A DNA stretch of 64,000 bases from Symbiodinium natans (GCA_905221605.1 CAJNDS010000281.1:41001-105000); one strand, 5' to 3'. Positions 10,364-20,520 are shown, numbered from the stretch's first letter. Notes: generated by a model not told the origin, from the sequence alone. Numbers and translations: made by a program.

Positions 10364-10679
10364 CTAGCAGCTGCTGGTGCCTTGAAGGTGTGCATCTTGC
10401 AACTCAATGAACCACACCCGGTTCTCGCTTGCCTGGGTCGAGATGGCGAATCCAATGATGCCGTGTGCGCGGAGGTTTGAGACAATCTGAGCCCAAGGCC
10501 AAGAGGATCTTCTCCTTGCTTTGATCGGAAAGGGCACCCGCAACGAAGATGATCAAGGGGTACTCCCATCCGGAGAGCCTGAGAACACATCCCAGGCGGC
10601 AGAGGACTCTCAGCGCCTCCTTCCCAGATGCGCCAAACATGTCAAGGGGTTTCCCTTCAAAGTCCTTGTAATCCTGCAT
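10364..10679 (-). CDS. Unidentified protein segment with internal frame change
   Basis: ATG at 10679 opens MQDYKDFEGKPLDMFGASGK and continues to GWEYPLIIFVAGALSDQSKE. About 50 codons later the better frame becomes AQIVSNLRAHGIIGFAISTQ ... ELQDAHLQGTSSC followed by TAG at 10364. The join needs either a very short intron ending CTTGGGCTCAG or a frameshift. No family is recognised. Confidence 0.4.
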
Positions 10680-10802
10680 TAGTGTTTGGGGTTTAGACCC
10701 CCGATTCCCTCAAAGGCCAGGACCCATTGAGCATCCGAAGGCGCAAGCGCAGAAACGCCTGAGGCAACGACTAAAGGGAGGAAGTCATGGGCTACGAGAA
10801 AT

Positions 10803-10905
10803 ATGAATTCGTATATACATATACATACATATATATATATACATATTCATATACATATACATTTACACATATAATTTACATATATATAATATACAAATAG
10901 GGGGC
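10803..10905. repeat. AT-rich (ATAC/AT) microsatellite
   Basis: Alternating TATATACATA-type repeats, low complexity. Confidence 0.85.
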
Positions 10906-10918
10906 GAAGCCTTAAAGA

Positions 10919-11285
10919 TTAACCCAAGCAGGCCCTTTTGAAGCCCAGCCGTGTCTTTCCCGCATTGTGCCGCGCCACGCCTCCAAGGCATCCGCGCTTT
11001 GGCCATCCAGCCTAGCAGGGTATAGGAACACCCTAAACCCTAAACCCTAAATCCTAAACCCTAAACCCGAAACCCTAAACCCTAAACCCTATACCATCAA
11101 ATACTGCCCCGGACTCTTGCTTCTGATGAGAGCGCTTTGGTGGCTTTCGTGACTGCGCTGAGGAGTTGCCCATCTCAACAGCGAGCTGGGCATCGGGCAC
11201 GCAGACAAGTGCTCCTCGAAAAGGCCTCTCCTGATTTCCACAACAAGGTCTAGAATCTCGTGGGGCGAAGCAGGCGGGGCACGGA
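10919..11285 (-). CDS. Unidentified two-exon 3' gene segment with telomeric intron
   Basis: The upstream exon (about 11285-11095) reads HEILDLVVEIRRGLFEEHLS and ends ...GQYLM at the donor ATG|GTATAGGG. The intron 11012-11094 (83 nt) consists mostly of TTTAGGG units in the sense direction and ends CCCTGCTAG. The downstream exon 11011-10919 is open to TAA in the matching phase 0 (AGWPKRGCLGG...). A phase-shifted frame, LDGQSADALEAWRGTMRERH, also ends in TAA and looks more protein-like, so the frame of the last exon is uncertain. Family unknown. Confidence 0.45.
11031..11092 (-). repeat. Telomeric array inside an 83-nt intron
   Basis: About nine CCCTAAA units with one ATCCTAAA and one CCCGAAA variant. 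Confidence 0.95.
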
Positions 11286-11868
11286 TGGCTCAGCAAGAAG
11301 AGGCACGAGCTCTGCAGGCACCTTGTCTTGCTCGCTTTGGTCTACAATGGCACAGTCGCTCCCGCGAAATGGAGGTAGGCAAGAGCAAGACCTGCCATAT
11401 GGCATCTGGTGCAAGCTTCACAGCAGGCTGGCACACTCACAGAACCGGAACCGACCGATGCTTCACGCTCTGCATTCGACGTCGACCTATGAGAGGCACA
11501 CTAAGCATCGGAAGTGCTTGAACTCAGTTGAACTTTTATCACAGGCGAAAAGGCCCCTTGCAGCCACCAACATGCTACAATCATGCCAGCCATGCTCTGC
11601 CTGACCTCAGCAGGCGGTTTTCCGAAAGTAGGGGTACCTTACTGGGGTCCTTGTCTTTAAGGGAATCTTCCTATTTGGAGGTCCATATAAGGGGTCCCTT
11701 GTTCTCGTAAACTCCCAGCATGTTCCAAAGACCATGCTACGTTGTGGTAAATTGTTCTTAACCGCTGCACGCACTTCGGGCATGTACCATTTCGGCTAGA
11801 GAAGCTGAGGGAAGGGGGCTTCGCAACCAAAAGCGCCTCCCCCAGAAATCCTGCATGAGGCGCCTTTT

Positions 11869-14024
11869 TCACTCTGAGGTCTCATCCAGACCTGCGAAGT
11901 TGCAATCGCACCCTCCACGTCCGAACATGAAAAGGGTGTATTCCTCGTCGCGTCCTTCAAGGTGCCTTGTCTCAACATGGAGCCTGATGAATCCCAATGC
12001 CACCATCTGCTCAAAGAATTGCGGCAACAGGAGGACCCCATCCTGAGTGCGCCCAATCGGTTCGCAGGCGCAGAAGACGCCTCCCGGATTGAGCACTTGA
12101 AGAAGCAACTTCGGCAGCATCTCCTTAAATCTCCGGCTGGCCAAGGCAAAATGGCAAAAAACGCGGCTGCTCACATGCGCCGTATACGCCGTATGCATCT
12201 AAGTCTCCACCGTGGGCTTCTGATAGATCACCTGCGAATTTTTCGGACAGTTCTCCGAAGTCCAAAAGCAGGTATCGGTGTCTCGCGGCTTGTCCCTCTT
12301 CTACTTCTCTTCTGCGCTCCTCTTCTTCCTTGCTCTTCTGCAAGCCCTCCCCCCAGCGCTGGCCTGCGCTCAACTGCCCAATTCTCTGAAGCTGCCCTTG
12401 CGCACCTCCCCTGGTACTCAGTCTCAGCATCCCGCCTCGCTGGCCAAAGCCACGTCGTAGCGATCCATTGCGCATGGCGCCTGTCCAAAGCTTCCGAGCC
12501 GATGCGCACAGCAGAAGGGAAAAAAGGGCCCATTGGGATGTTCCCCCTTATACTAGCAGGTCCATAGCAGGGATTCTAGTACCCCCTTAGTGTAATCCCT
12601 ATAGGGGGAACATCCCACTTGTCCCAAGATGTTCCCCAAGTGCCTCCCAATCCAGCGGGCCCACTGTGACATTCTCAAAGCCGTTCTCCTCAGGGCGACC
12701 GGCGACAGCCCCCCAAAAAATTGCAGGCCTTCAGCTTTTCCGTCCTCCACGCTGCTCCGAAGAGCCCTTTGAACCGCCCGACAGCGGTCACTCAGCTTCA
12801 CCTCCGAAGAGGCAGATGCAGAGATGATGAGAAGAGACCCTAAACCCTAAACCCTAAACCCTAAACCCTAAACCCTAAACCCTAAACCCTAAACCCTAAA
12901 CCCTAAACCTGCTTCCTGCACCTCACGGGCTCCAAGCGCTGCCGCCAGCAGGCCGCAAAGCCCAGGCCCGGCGCCCACCTCCGCAGCAGAGAGCTCGACT
13001 TGGCTTCAGCCAGCAGCCGCTCGTTTAGAGCGAGTTGGGTTTAGGGTTTAGGGTTTAGGGTTTGGGGTTTAGGGTTTGGGGTTTAGGGTTTAGGGCTTAG
13101 GGTTTAGGGTTTAGGGTTTAGGGTTTAGGGTTTAGGGTTTAGGGTTTAGGGTTTAGGTTTAGGGTTTCGGGTTTAGGGTAGAAATATGAAGAGTCTACAA
13201 GGCGGACGCCCTATATGGTCTGATGCTTGGAAGGGTGACGCCCGACTTGTAGCATGCCATTGGCCATAGACATGGGAGTCCAGTGCCAGATTTCAAGACT
13301 TGCTTATGCCATGAAGAGAGCAAAGAAAAATGAGAGGGACTTAGGCGACAGCTTGAATGTCCAGCAGTCAATAGATTCTACCGCCCATACCATGACCCAA
13401 GAATTCTTCCAAACTCAAGCTCCAACTTTCCATGATCCCTCCTAATAGGGTTCGTATGAGGGGACAAGACTGGACCTCCAACACAGTCTGGCCCACCAGG
13501 AAGCTTGGTTGAGACACCATCCAGGATGCCAGCACCTGCGCCCCAGGCCAGACCCTCCACCCGTGGCTGGACAAGAGCTCCGCCTCTCTGGCTTCGCTGA
13601 GCTTAATCTTCAAGGTTATCACCAGATCCGCCTTAGGCTCTGCCTTAGGCTCAGCCATAGGCTCTGCCTTGGTGTATGTGAAGCTCAACCAGTTCTCCAT
13701 CTCATGCGTAGGAGCTTCGGGACCTTCCGGATCAAGCTCCAGCTCGTCGGACAGCCTCTGCGCCAAGGCCGCCAGCTCCGGGCGCAGGAAGTGCATGGCC
13801 TTTGCAGCAGAAGCCGCCGAGGATGCCCGGATGATACTTCGGTTGCTTTGGCTGCGAGAGAGAAGAGCCAGGAGACCTTGTGCTGCGGCCTCAGCAACCC
13901 CGGCGTTGGAGCTCCGAAGGCCCTGGATTAGGAAGTGGAGCAGCCCGCAGTCATCCTTCTCGGACAGGTCCCCTGAGCCCTCCAGGAGCTCTTGGACAAC
14001 TTCTTGGATCGCTGCCTCTGACAT
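11869..14024 (-). CDS. METTL21/Methyltransf_16-type protein methyltransferase
   Basis: SAM-dependent methyltransferase, probably acting on protein lysines. Exon 1 (14024-13477, ATG start) has an ARM-like helical N-terminus and then GWRVWPGAQVLASWM and TVLE. Exon 2 (12978-12922) continues VGAGPGLCGLLAAALGARE, the SAM-binding motif I. Exon 3 (from 12801) gives VKLSDRCRAVQRALRSSVED, the 'V.LtD' motif. Further on NVTVGPLDWEALGEHLGT is the family's 'LDW' motif, and DRYDVALASE the 'yD.ila.D' motif. The last frame (to 11869) reads LLQVLNPGGVFCACEPIGRT ... YTLFMFGR. Intron 1 (12979-13476) and intron 2 (12802-12921) are GT-AG and each contains a telomeric array. Between 12735 and 12690 the frame shifts at a T6G6 run, so a short intron or a base error is possible. 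A TIR element interrupts the region at 12535-12616. Confidence 0.75.
12535..12616. mobile_element. Introner-like element with 17-bp inverted ends
   Basis: The ends GGGATGTTCCCCCTTATA and TATAGGGGGAACATCCC are inverted copies, in an 82-bp unit. It lies in an inferred intron of the methyltransferase, with the minus-strand donor ACAA|GTGGGATG overlapping its end. Confidence 0.7.
12838..12908 (-). repeat. Telomeric array, perfect, in methyltransferase intron 2
   Basis: Ten uninterrupted CCCTAAA units (TTTAGGG on the coding strand) inside the 120-nt intron 12802-12921. Confidence 0.97.
13037..13179 (+). repeat. Telomeric array in methyltransferase intron 1, opposite orientation
   Basis: About 20 TTTAGGG units (CCCTAAA on the coding strand) with TTTGGGG and GCTTAGGG variants. 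Confidence 0.97.
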
Positions 14025-14131
14025 TCCAAACAAAGAATGGAAGCGCCCCCCCCACGCAACACTTGAGGCTTGAGCCGAGAGCACATGGGCATCAAGCCAG
14101 CATCAAACACTGAGGCGAGTAGCAACTATAA

Positions 14132-14227
14132 CTAGGATGGCCCTTAGAAACCCTCTGAAAAAAGTTCCTGACTCTGATCCTCTTAAACCCAATAAGGGAA
14201 CATGCCAAATGTCCAAAAAGGGCCTAC
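14132..14227 (-). other. Candidate intron upstream of the methyltransferase
   Basis: On the minus strand CTCG|GTAGGCCCTTTTTGG ... TAAGGGCCATCCTAG has GT-AG ends and partly inverted GGCCCTT / AAGGGCC termini, so it may be a short introner. The flanking frames are not firmly coding. Confidence 0.35.
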
Positions 14228-14397
14228 CGAGATAAGCAACTGCAAGTCCATGAGTCGTACCTCCCTCGGGGGCCCGTGTGCTTTGAGGTGCCTTCCCCTG
14301 GGGGGCCCTACACCACGTGGCATTCATCCTCGGCCGCATGTCCAAGGCCTGCAGCTGCAGCTCTTATGGTCTCATGGGAGGACAACTTGATGACAAC

Positions 14398-14494
14398 TTT
14401 AGGGTTTAGGGTTGAGGGTTCAGGATTTAGGGTTTAGGGTTGCGGCTTTAGGGTTTAAGGTTTAGGGTTTAGGGTCTAGGGTCTAGGGCTTAGG
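14398..14494 (+). repeat. Telomeric array (TTTAGGG, degenerate)
   Basis: About 13 units with TTGAGGG, TTCAGG, TCTAGGG and GCTTAGGG variants. Confidence 0.95.
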
Positions 14495-14830
14495 GGCTTC
14501 CAGGCGTGTGTTGCCGTACGCATGGCCTGCCTCGGCAGATGCCATGCCCCTTCCTGCCATGGCTGTCCCTCGGAGGAGCATCTGCCGCCTCTGCATGGCC
14601 TCGAAATGGAACCCTTACTTGGAGGTTCAGGGCACTTAGCAACCCGCCAAAAATGCAGCTTTTCTCCACACATAAGCCCCTTAAGTACCATGAACCTCCA
14701 AGCAAGAACTTTCTTCGTGTTTGGGAACTGAGTCGCTCCGAAAGACTCCGAAGCATCTTCGCATGCTCCCTTCCCGTGCCATCCATAGCAATGCACGACA
14801 AGTACAGACACGCCAAGGCCTGCATCGTTG
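14495..14830 (-). CDS. Two exons of an unidentified gene split by a TIR element
   Basis: The upstream exon (about 14830-14703) reads DGTGREHAKMLRSLSERLSS and ends near TTCTT|GCTTGGAGG. The downstream exon (14617-14495) reads AMQRRQMLLRGTAMAGRGMA ... YGNTRLE and ends at a possible GC donor, GAA|GCCCCTAAGCCC, which runs into the telomeric array. The reading frames are inferred from composition only. Confidence 0.35.
14618..14702. mobile_element. Introner-like element with 22-bp inverted ends
   Basis: The left end CTTGGAGGTTCAGGGCACTT and the right end, inverted, CTTGGAGGTTCATGGTACTT differ at two positions. The unit is 85 bp and separates two open exon-like frames. Confidence 0.7.
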
Positions 14831-15906
14831 TGCCTCTGGTTGCGCGAGGTAGATCCTGACCAATTTAGCAGGTGAGATGCCCTTTGTGGGGGGCAAGGGC
14901 AGCATCGTCCCACCCACTTGCCCCGTCCGTATGACCGCTGAATCGGGAACATGAGTCGAAAACGGCATGGGCCGAGTCAGAAAACAAGGACTACCAGAGT
15001 CAGAAACGGAGCGGGCTGAATCAGAAAACAGCACGAGGACGAAATACATTGGCTGAGGTTTGAGGGATTCAGGCTTGCGGGCTGGTGGCTTTCCTCCACC
15101 GCAACATCGGAAGTTTATCTTCATGCAGTGGAGGTTTGTTTGATATGCTACGGGAGGTCGCCCTACGGACCCCTTTTGTGAAGAAAGCCGCCTGCAAGCC
15201 TCGCTTCCCAAAACGCTAAGGAACCGACTGAACTGGCGTTGGTGGTGTGGGGTGAGTGGTTTGGCTGGCTTGGGTAGTGGCGTGCGGACGACGTGGATGG
15301 CGTGAATGGGCTCGTGGAATAGGAGTGCCGAGCGTGCGGCGTGCCACAGGCATTGATAGTTCACACAAGTTTCAGGGCGGGGCTTGTTTTCTCGGAACTT
15401 GAGACCGTCTGCCCTGGCACCCGCCACGCCCCCCAAGAAGAAGATGAGAGTGGGGCAGATGGGCTTGCAATTGGGGCTAGCAACCTTAATGGTATCCCCC
15501 CCCCTCGGACGCGATCAGTCTGACGAACATGTGTGGCGCAACGCAACGAGTCTGACCGAGTCTGACCTATGCCCTGCGGTCCTCTCTGCACTGACCTTTG
15601 CCGGTGTAGTTTCCGGATATCCTTGCACGCAGGTGACAATGAGGACAGAGCCACCTACAGCTTGCATCACCCCGAAGCCAAGCGCGTAAGGTCGACAGGT
15701 GCCCCTCGGCGGCGAGAAACTCCCTGAAGGACCTACAGCAGAGTCAGTAGGGCACATGTTCTGGATGAAAGGTCCAGGGCTGAGAATTTGCACACCTCTC
15801 CCTGTTGCACACTTCTCCCCGGGCCTGGAACAGCCAAGGCCTCCCTGGGAGCCATCCTCGGGACCTGATGATTCGCGGCGCATCGTCACGCAGGGTCATA
15901 TGGAGT

Positions 15907-15925
15907 AGGGTCTATATTTCTTGTA
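15907..15925 (+). repeat. Target-site duplication, left copy
   Basis: The 19-bp AGGGTCTATATTTCTTGTA is identical to 17424-17442. Confidence 0.85.
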
Positions 15926-17423
15926 CTGCGGACCGGAGGTCGTGAATCATATCAAGGTGAGACAGCTTAGATTTGTACTAAGCACGGTTAGCAAGCACAC
16001 AACATCAGTGGTCGAGAACGTGAATTAACTGATCAATGGTTAAGCTTCGCAAGGATAGATGAGATAGAGTCAATTGTGTCATCAAAGCGTTGAACCCAAT
16101 CAGCGACCGTGTCTGCATCAAGCAGCACAGCTTTGAAGCAAAAATATTGAAGCATGTCAGGAGCTTTGCAGAAGAAAATCTGTCGCTTACAGAAATGACA
16201 ACGGAAATCCATTGTCCACTCAGAGGAAAGGATGTGTGGAAGGCGTGCATCGTTTAAATGAGCAAGCTCCATCACCCTGAGAAAATGTTTTTTGAAGCAT
16301 TCATATCTCCTCTTGGCCGCAATGAACCTTTTGGTGATGCCACGCAATTTGCACCTGATGTCAACAGGATCCATGTTGCACCAAGTTGACAGAGGCAATT
16401 GCGAAATGCAAGTAATTTCTTGAAACTGAATAGGCAAAAGCTTGCAATCCGATACCTGTGTAAGCCAGGTGGGCGGCGCGAACTTGCCATTTATGCGAAA
16501 GATGGGCCATTCAGCTGAAAGATCTTTGTCTTGAAGTTGACAGCTTTTGCCAGAAACTGCGTCAAGGAAGGCCTGCGGCGGAATACGAATGATTTGACAA
16601 TTGACACCTTGTTCAATCACAGTTTGTGCTTGCAGAAGAGACAGATTTCTGCAAGTACCTTGCAAATCCCAGGCAGGAACGAAGAAGAGGTTGCTGGGAA
16701 ATGTGAGATCAAAAGGAAAATTGTCAATCCATTTGTAAGGCTGAGGCTGAAAGTCAAGAAATTCTTGGAGTTGTTCACTGTGCATCCAACAAAGCTTGAG
16801 TAGCTTCATGGATAGCGTGCGAAATTTGTACAAAGCACGTCCAATAAAATCTGCTTGTTGAACAAAATTGGCTTTATGTCCTCCAATACGCAGAAAAAGT
16901 AAAAATGCTTGCAACCAACACTGAATCGGTTCGGAATGAGGATGTTGCGTAGTAGTCCACTTTGCCCAGAAAGTGAAAACAAGGTTAAATTCAGCGTCAT
17001 CCCCTCCCCAACCCTGCATCTTGGATCGAGTGTTAGGCTTGTTCCATTTAAGGTCAAGAGGACAAACTTGCTTCAGGGCAGTTTGTCGACATGTAGTAGG
17101 CGCGTCTTGTGGATTTCCCACCATTAGAGACGGAGAGTCATTAGGCGCAAACCTGGAAACAAGGTCTTTGTTGCGCGAAAACTCCATCCATCTATTGATG
17201 AGTTGCGTGACCAACAGTTGTAAGTGGGGCCACTGACCCTTCAAGCTAGCAGGCATTTCAGCAGAGTAAATCATAAAATTAAGCGCGCAGGGTGACCACT
17301 GTTCCCGTTGCTGAAGGGCAACAGGCCAGTCAGCTCGCATGTCTTGAAAGCGAGGGCAGCTCCACAACAAATGTTGAAAATCACCCTTTTCATGTAGGCA
17401 ATGATAGCAATGCGGAGAGTGTG
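15926..17423 (-). mobile_element. 5'-truncated LINE-type non-LTR retrotransposon
   Basis: A 1.5-kb minus-strand element lies between perfect 19-bp direct repeats (15907-15925 and 17424-17442), as expected after target-primed insertion. It carries only the C-terminal part of an ORF2-like protein and about 107 bp of 3' sequence, with no poly-A tail. The 5' end is cut just before a zinc-knuckle-like motif. The codon use (A/T-tolerant, many K, Q, F) differs from the GC3-rich neighbouring exons. Confidence 0.75.
16033..17423 (-). CDS. C-terminal part of LINE ORF2-like protein
   Basis: The open frame of about 460 codons ends at 16033. Near its truncated N-terminus is PHCYHCLHEKGDFQHLLWSC, a C-x2-C ... 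H-x4-C motif as found after the reverse transcriptase in many non-LTR elements. The rest (for example PYKWIDNFPFDLTFPSNLFF) has no domain I recognise. Reverse transcriptase and endonuclease regions are absent, so the copy is dead by truncation, although its remaining frame is intact. A second Cys cluster, FRCHFCKRQIFFC, lies near the C-terminus. Confidence 0.65.
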
Positions 17424-17442
17424 AGGGTCTATATTTCTTGTA
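17424..17442 (+). repeat. Target-site duplication, right copy
   Basis: Identical 19-bp copy of 15907-15925. Confidence 0.85.
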
Positions 17443-17535
17443 TCCCCAAGAGGACACCCAATATATACACTCACCGATACTGAAAAGGAACCTTATATAC
17501 GCGCACCAAACACAGTAATATTAACCCTGCTTCAT
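17426..17535. repeat. Dispersed repeat also present at 59425-59540
   Basis: About 110 bp align by eye with 59425-59540 at roughly 75% identity. Shared words include TTCTTGTA/TTCCTTGTA, GGACACC, AAAAGGAACCTTA, and CTTCATATG/CTCATATGAAG. The LINE inserted into this repeat. Confidence 0.55.
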
Positions 17536-17648
17536 ATGCATCAACAGGATTACTCCTGAGACAGAAATGCAGAGCCCCCGACACAGCCAGGTAGCGTCGA
17601 AACCCACACCGACCTGATCCGGAACAAAAAGCGGGAACCATCCCCAGT

Positions 17649-17825
17649 TCAGCGGCGCAACCCACAGGCTGAGGCATCCTGTGGGCCAAGCGGCCTTTGC
17701 TTAAGAATAAGTCTCGATGCTCTTGACTCCACATGGACCCTGAATGTGACATCGGAGTAGAAGCATGCGCCTCCAAGTGGTCCAAGAAGCGGGAATAGGG
17801 CGAGCAATGCCAGCCTTCTCATCAT
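17649..17825 (-). CDS. Possible small secreted protein or signal-peptide exon
   Basis: ATG ATG at 17825 opens MMRRLALLALFPLLGPLGGA, a textbook hydrophobic signal peptide, followed by CFYSDVTFRVHVESRASRLI and a stop at 17649. It may be a complete 58-residue frame or the first exon of a longer gene. Overlapping frames on the same strand are also open, so the call is cautious. Confidence 0.35.
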   Translation of the reverse strand: MMRRLALLALFPLLGPLGGACFYSDVTFRVHVESRASRLILKQRPLGPQDASACGLRR

Positions 17826-18728
17826 TCCACTGGAAGTAACCATCTTGCTACAGGCTGGGAACCAGGTAAACTCACCCGTAGCTGCGGAATGGGTTGAGCT
17901 GCCTTGTCGCCATACTTCAAAAGTAGATGGCGTCGTCCCTGTCCAAGACCCGGCTGGCAGGCACTTGCCACGGCAGTGACTGTATGACGACAGGCCTGGC
18001 TGACCAAGCTGCTCCCTCACCAGTGAGGCCACATGATGATGCACAAACACCTGGCGGGAAGGAGGGGGGAGCTACGCATCCCCGAAGAACTTGCAAGCAT
18101 CATCAGGGGCGCATCTCACATGATAGGCCGTCTGTCAGAAAGAACTCAAGGCATGTGATCGCATAATACTGTCCTTCCTCTTGGAATAGGGACCAGGCTG
18201 CAACAAAGTGCTCCAGGAACAAGAGCTCATAGCCTTGGTGCAAAGTTCAGTGCTTTGCTGGTTCTCAGCCCTCTGCAAAGTGGACGTGCAGCAAGGCGGA
18301 GATACAAAGGAGCCGGCCGAGTGGCTGCAAAAGGTTGGAGACCGTCTCAAGTGAGCACCTTGGTACAAGCTCTTCTTGCTTCTTCGCTGCAATGGTGTTA
18401 CTCAGAGGTGTCAAAAGCAGAAACACTGCCCGCATCAGCGAGACATGCATGAGACTGGACATAATCGGGCGCTTCCTGACGCACCCATTACTTGTCAGGT
18501 TGGGTTGGGCGTCTTGCCTCCTTTTCCTGTGGTGCGAAACGGGGTTGGCATGAGCTGGCTGGAGTTCACTGCGATGCACGAACTAGCAAGCCCGGTTGAT
18601 TCGTGTGCTGGCACGTTTCATGGCCACCCTCAAGGCCACCAAAGTCAGAGGCAGCGGGAGAGGCTTGGGAACACCAGATGCCTGACCCCATACACTGCCA
18701 TACACCATAATAACGTGTGCATCCTTGA

Positions 18729-18751
18729 ACCCTAAACCCTAAACCTTAAAC
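18729..18751 (-). repeat. Short telomeric array (3 CCCTAAA-like units)
   Basis: CCCTAAACCCTAAACCTTAAA, downstream on the minus strand of the exon at 18770-18909. Confidence 0.85.
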
Positions 18752-18769
18752 TGCCTTGAACCCGAAAAC

Positions 18770-18909
18770 CGATCATCGCCACACTCAGACGGCGGCTGTG
18801 CAGCGATGTACCTTCGGAAGGCCTGAAGGTTGCCGATGATCTTGTCCACACCGGCCTGAACATACTCAGCTTGAAGGTAGTCATAGCCATCTGCATCCTC
18901 CGGGTCGTA
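18770..18909 (-). CDS. Exon of unidentified gene between telomeric arrays
   Basis: On the minus strand the acceptor CCCTAAG at 18910 is the edge of the array at 18911-18951. The frame YDPEDADGYDYLQAEYVQAG then VDKIIGNLQAFRRYIAAQPP ends at GATCG|GTTTTCGGG. There are 46 codons plus two bases. It is acidic, helical and GC3-rich. A thylakoid-lumen-like helical protein is one guess, but no motif proves it. Confidence 0.5.
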
Positions 18910-18910
18910 C

Positions 18911-18951
18911 TTAGGGTTTAGGGTTTAGGGTTCCGGGTTTAGGTTTTAGGG
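18911..18951 (+). repeat. Telomeric array (TTTAGGG), candidate whole intron
   Basis: On the minus strand it reads GCCCTAAAACC ... CCCTAAG, with GC and AG at its two ends. Confidence 0.85.
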
Positions 18952-19395
18952 CCGGTCTGAGTCAGGGGTGCGCCGCGGTGTGTCTGAGAACCCGTGCCCT
19001 TCGAGCCGCTTTGGACTTGCGCCGGTGCCAGATGTAAAAGTGCGTGAAATTTGGCCGGACCTCCACGACAGCTAGATATTCAGTGGCTGCAGCAACTGTT
19101 CCTCAAACTGCACAGGATCTCTTCCACAAGGCCCGACGCATGACAAGACGAATAGTTGCGAAGAAGAGACAGCTTTGTCCCGGTCATCTCCCCACACACA
19201 CACACAATCAGCGCATGGCCTCTAGGGGTGGAGGAACAGTTGGGTTCACGGGCACGTAGACAATGCTGGCCGTACTGATGCTATCAGCCTGCCAGGACAC
19301 ATCATTCTCCCGACCTTCCTCACTTGCTTCACTTTGACATTGACGTACAACGACTTCACGGCACACACGGAACGACTGGATGCATCCAGCCACTA

Positions 19396-19570
19396 TCCAG
19401 CCTGAAGGATCTCCCAAATGGTTTGGCAATTTCCCGCCATCGGATTGAGAGATCTGCCATGCCAAAGGATGTGCATCACATGGGGTGTGGCACCATTCGT
19501 GCCTGCTGCATATGCCCAGTGCAGTCGATCTTTGAGACTTTCTGCACACAACTTATGCAGCCCGCCAGCC
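19396..19570 (-). CDS. Possible exon, unidentified
   Basis: The frame RRLVAGGLHKLCAESLKDRL continues HWAYAAGTNGATPHVMHILW and ends near EILQ with a GC donor (CTTCAG|GCTGG). No family is recognised. Confidence 0.35.
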
Positions 19571-19724
19571 ACCAGTCGTCGTAAGCATGGCATGAGCACA
19601 TGAGGTCATAGGGATCAGGAGGCGGCAGGATTGGATCCACGGTGGACTGCCAGACCGGTTGCTCCTGCTCGCACTTGTTCTGAGTATTTCTGAGTCTCTA
19701 GAAGGGAGCTGCTGTCCCGAAGTC

Positions 19725-19815
19725 GGGGGGGGGGGGGGGGGGGGCAGGATTGCCAGAATTAGAATAAGGGTTAGAGTATATAGGGGGGAGGGGCGGGGGG
19801 GGAAGTGAGGGGGGA
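19725..19815. repeat. Poly-G tracts
   Basis: G runs at 19727-19743 and 19786-19816, broken by a TATA-rich stretch. Low complexity. Confidence 0.85.
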
Positions 19816-20029
19816 ATTAGGGGTACCCCGTCCCTCTAGTCGCCGCTGGGCCCGCTTGGCGATGCATCAAAGGCTCCTGGGATGTCTGCCCTGACCAAGC
19901 CTCGGCGCACCACCATAATGACCTATGCATTCTCACCTAGCACTATATACTGCTATCCGCGTATATCGTATACTACTGTAACTGATAAAATCGCCATAGA
20001 TTGTGTTCTATGAATACTCCGTATAAATA

Positions 20030-20300
20030 GAAATATATATATATATATATACATGTATATCTGTATGCCCATGTATATTTATATTTATGGTTTTGTTTTT
20101 GTTTATGTTTATATCTATATTTATATGTATATTTGTATGTATATTTATATGTATATTCATATTTATATTTTTATTTATATTTATGAATTTATATTTGTAT
20201 TTATGTATTTATTTATACTTGTTTTTTTTTATGTATTCATGTGTCTATTTATCTATGTCTTTCTTTATTTCTTCTTTTCGTATATTTCCATATCTATATA
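20030..20300. repeat. T-rich low-complexity DNA (TATATTTATATTT)
   Basis: Simple TATATTTATGTATATTT-type repeats across about 270 bp. The open frames here are artefacts of low complexity. Confidence 0.9.
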
Positions 20301-20443
20301 TGGCGATACACTATGACCACGGAAGCTGAGCTCTGACAAGCACAGAAGCACATTGTCCCCGTGGAATCTGAGCGGAGCTCCCTCCCAATCCATCGCACGT
20401 ACAACGGGTCGTCAATCTCCGGATCCATGGTGAGGAAGTAGAT

Positions 20444-20519
20444 CTTAGGGTTTAGGGTTTTGGGTTTTGGGTTTAGGGTTTAGGGCTTAGGGTTTAGGGT
20501 TTAGGGTTTCGCGTTTAGG
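20444..20519 (+). repeat. Telomeric array (TTTAGGG)
   Basis: About ten units with TTTTGGG variants. On the minus strand it follows CAGAT|GCCTAAACG, a possible GC donor. Confidence 0.95.
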
Positions 20520-20520
20520 C

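Noticed and set aside
20053-20329. Two frames of hydrophobic YIYIF residues
   Set aside because: Simple TATATTTATA repeat.
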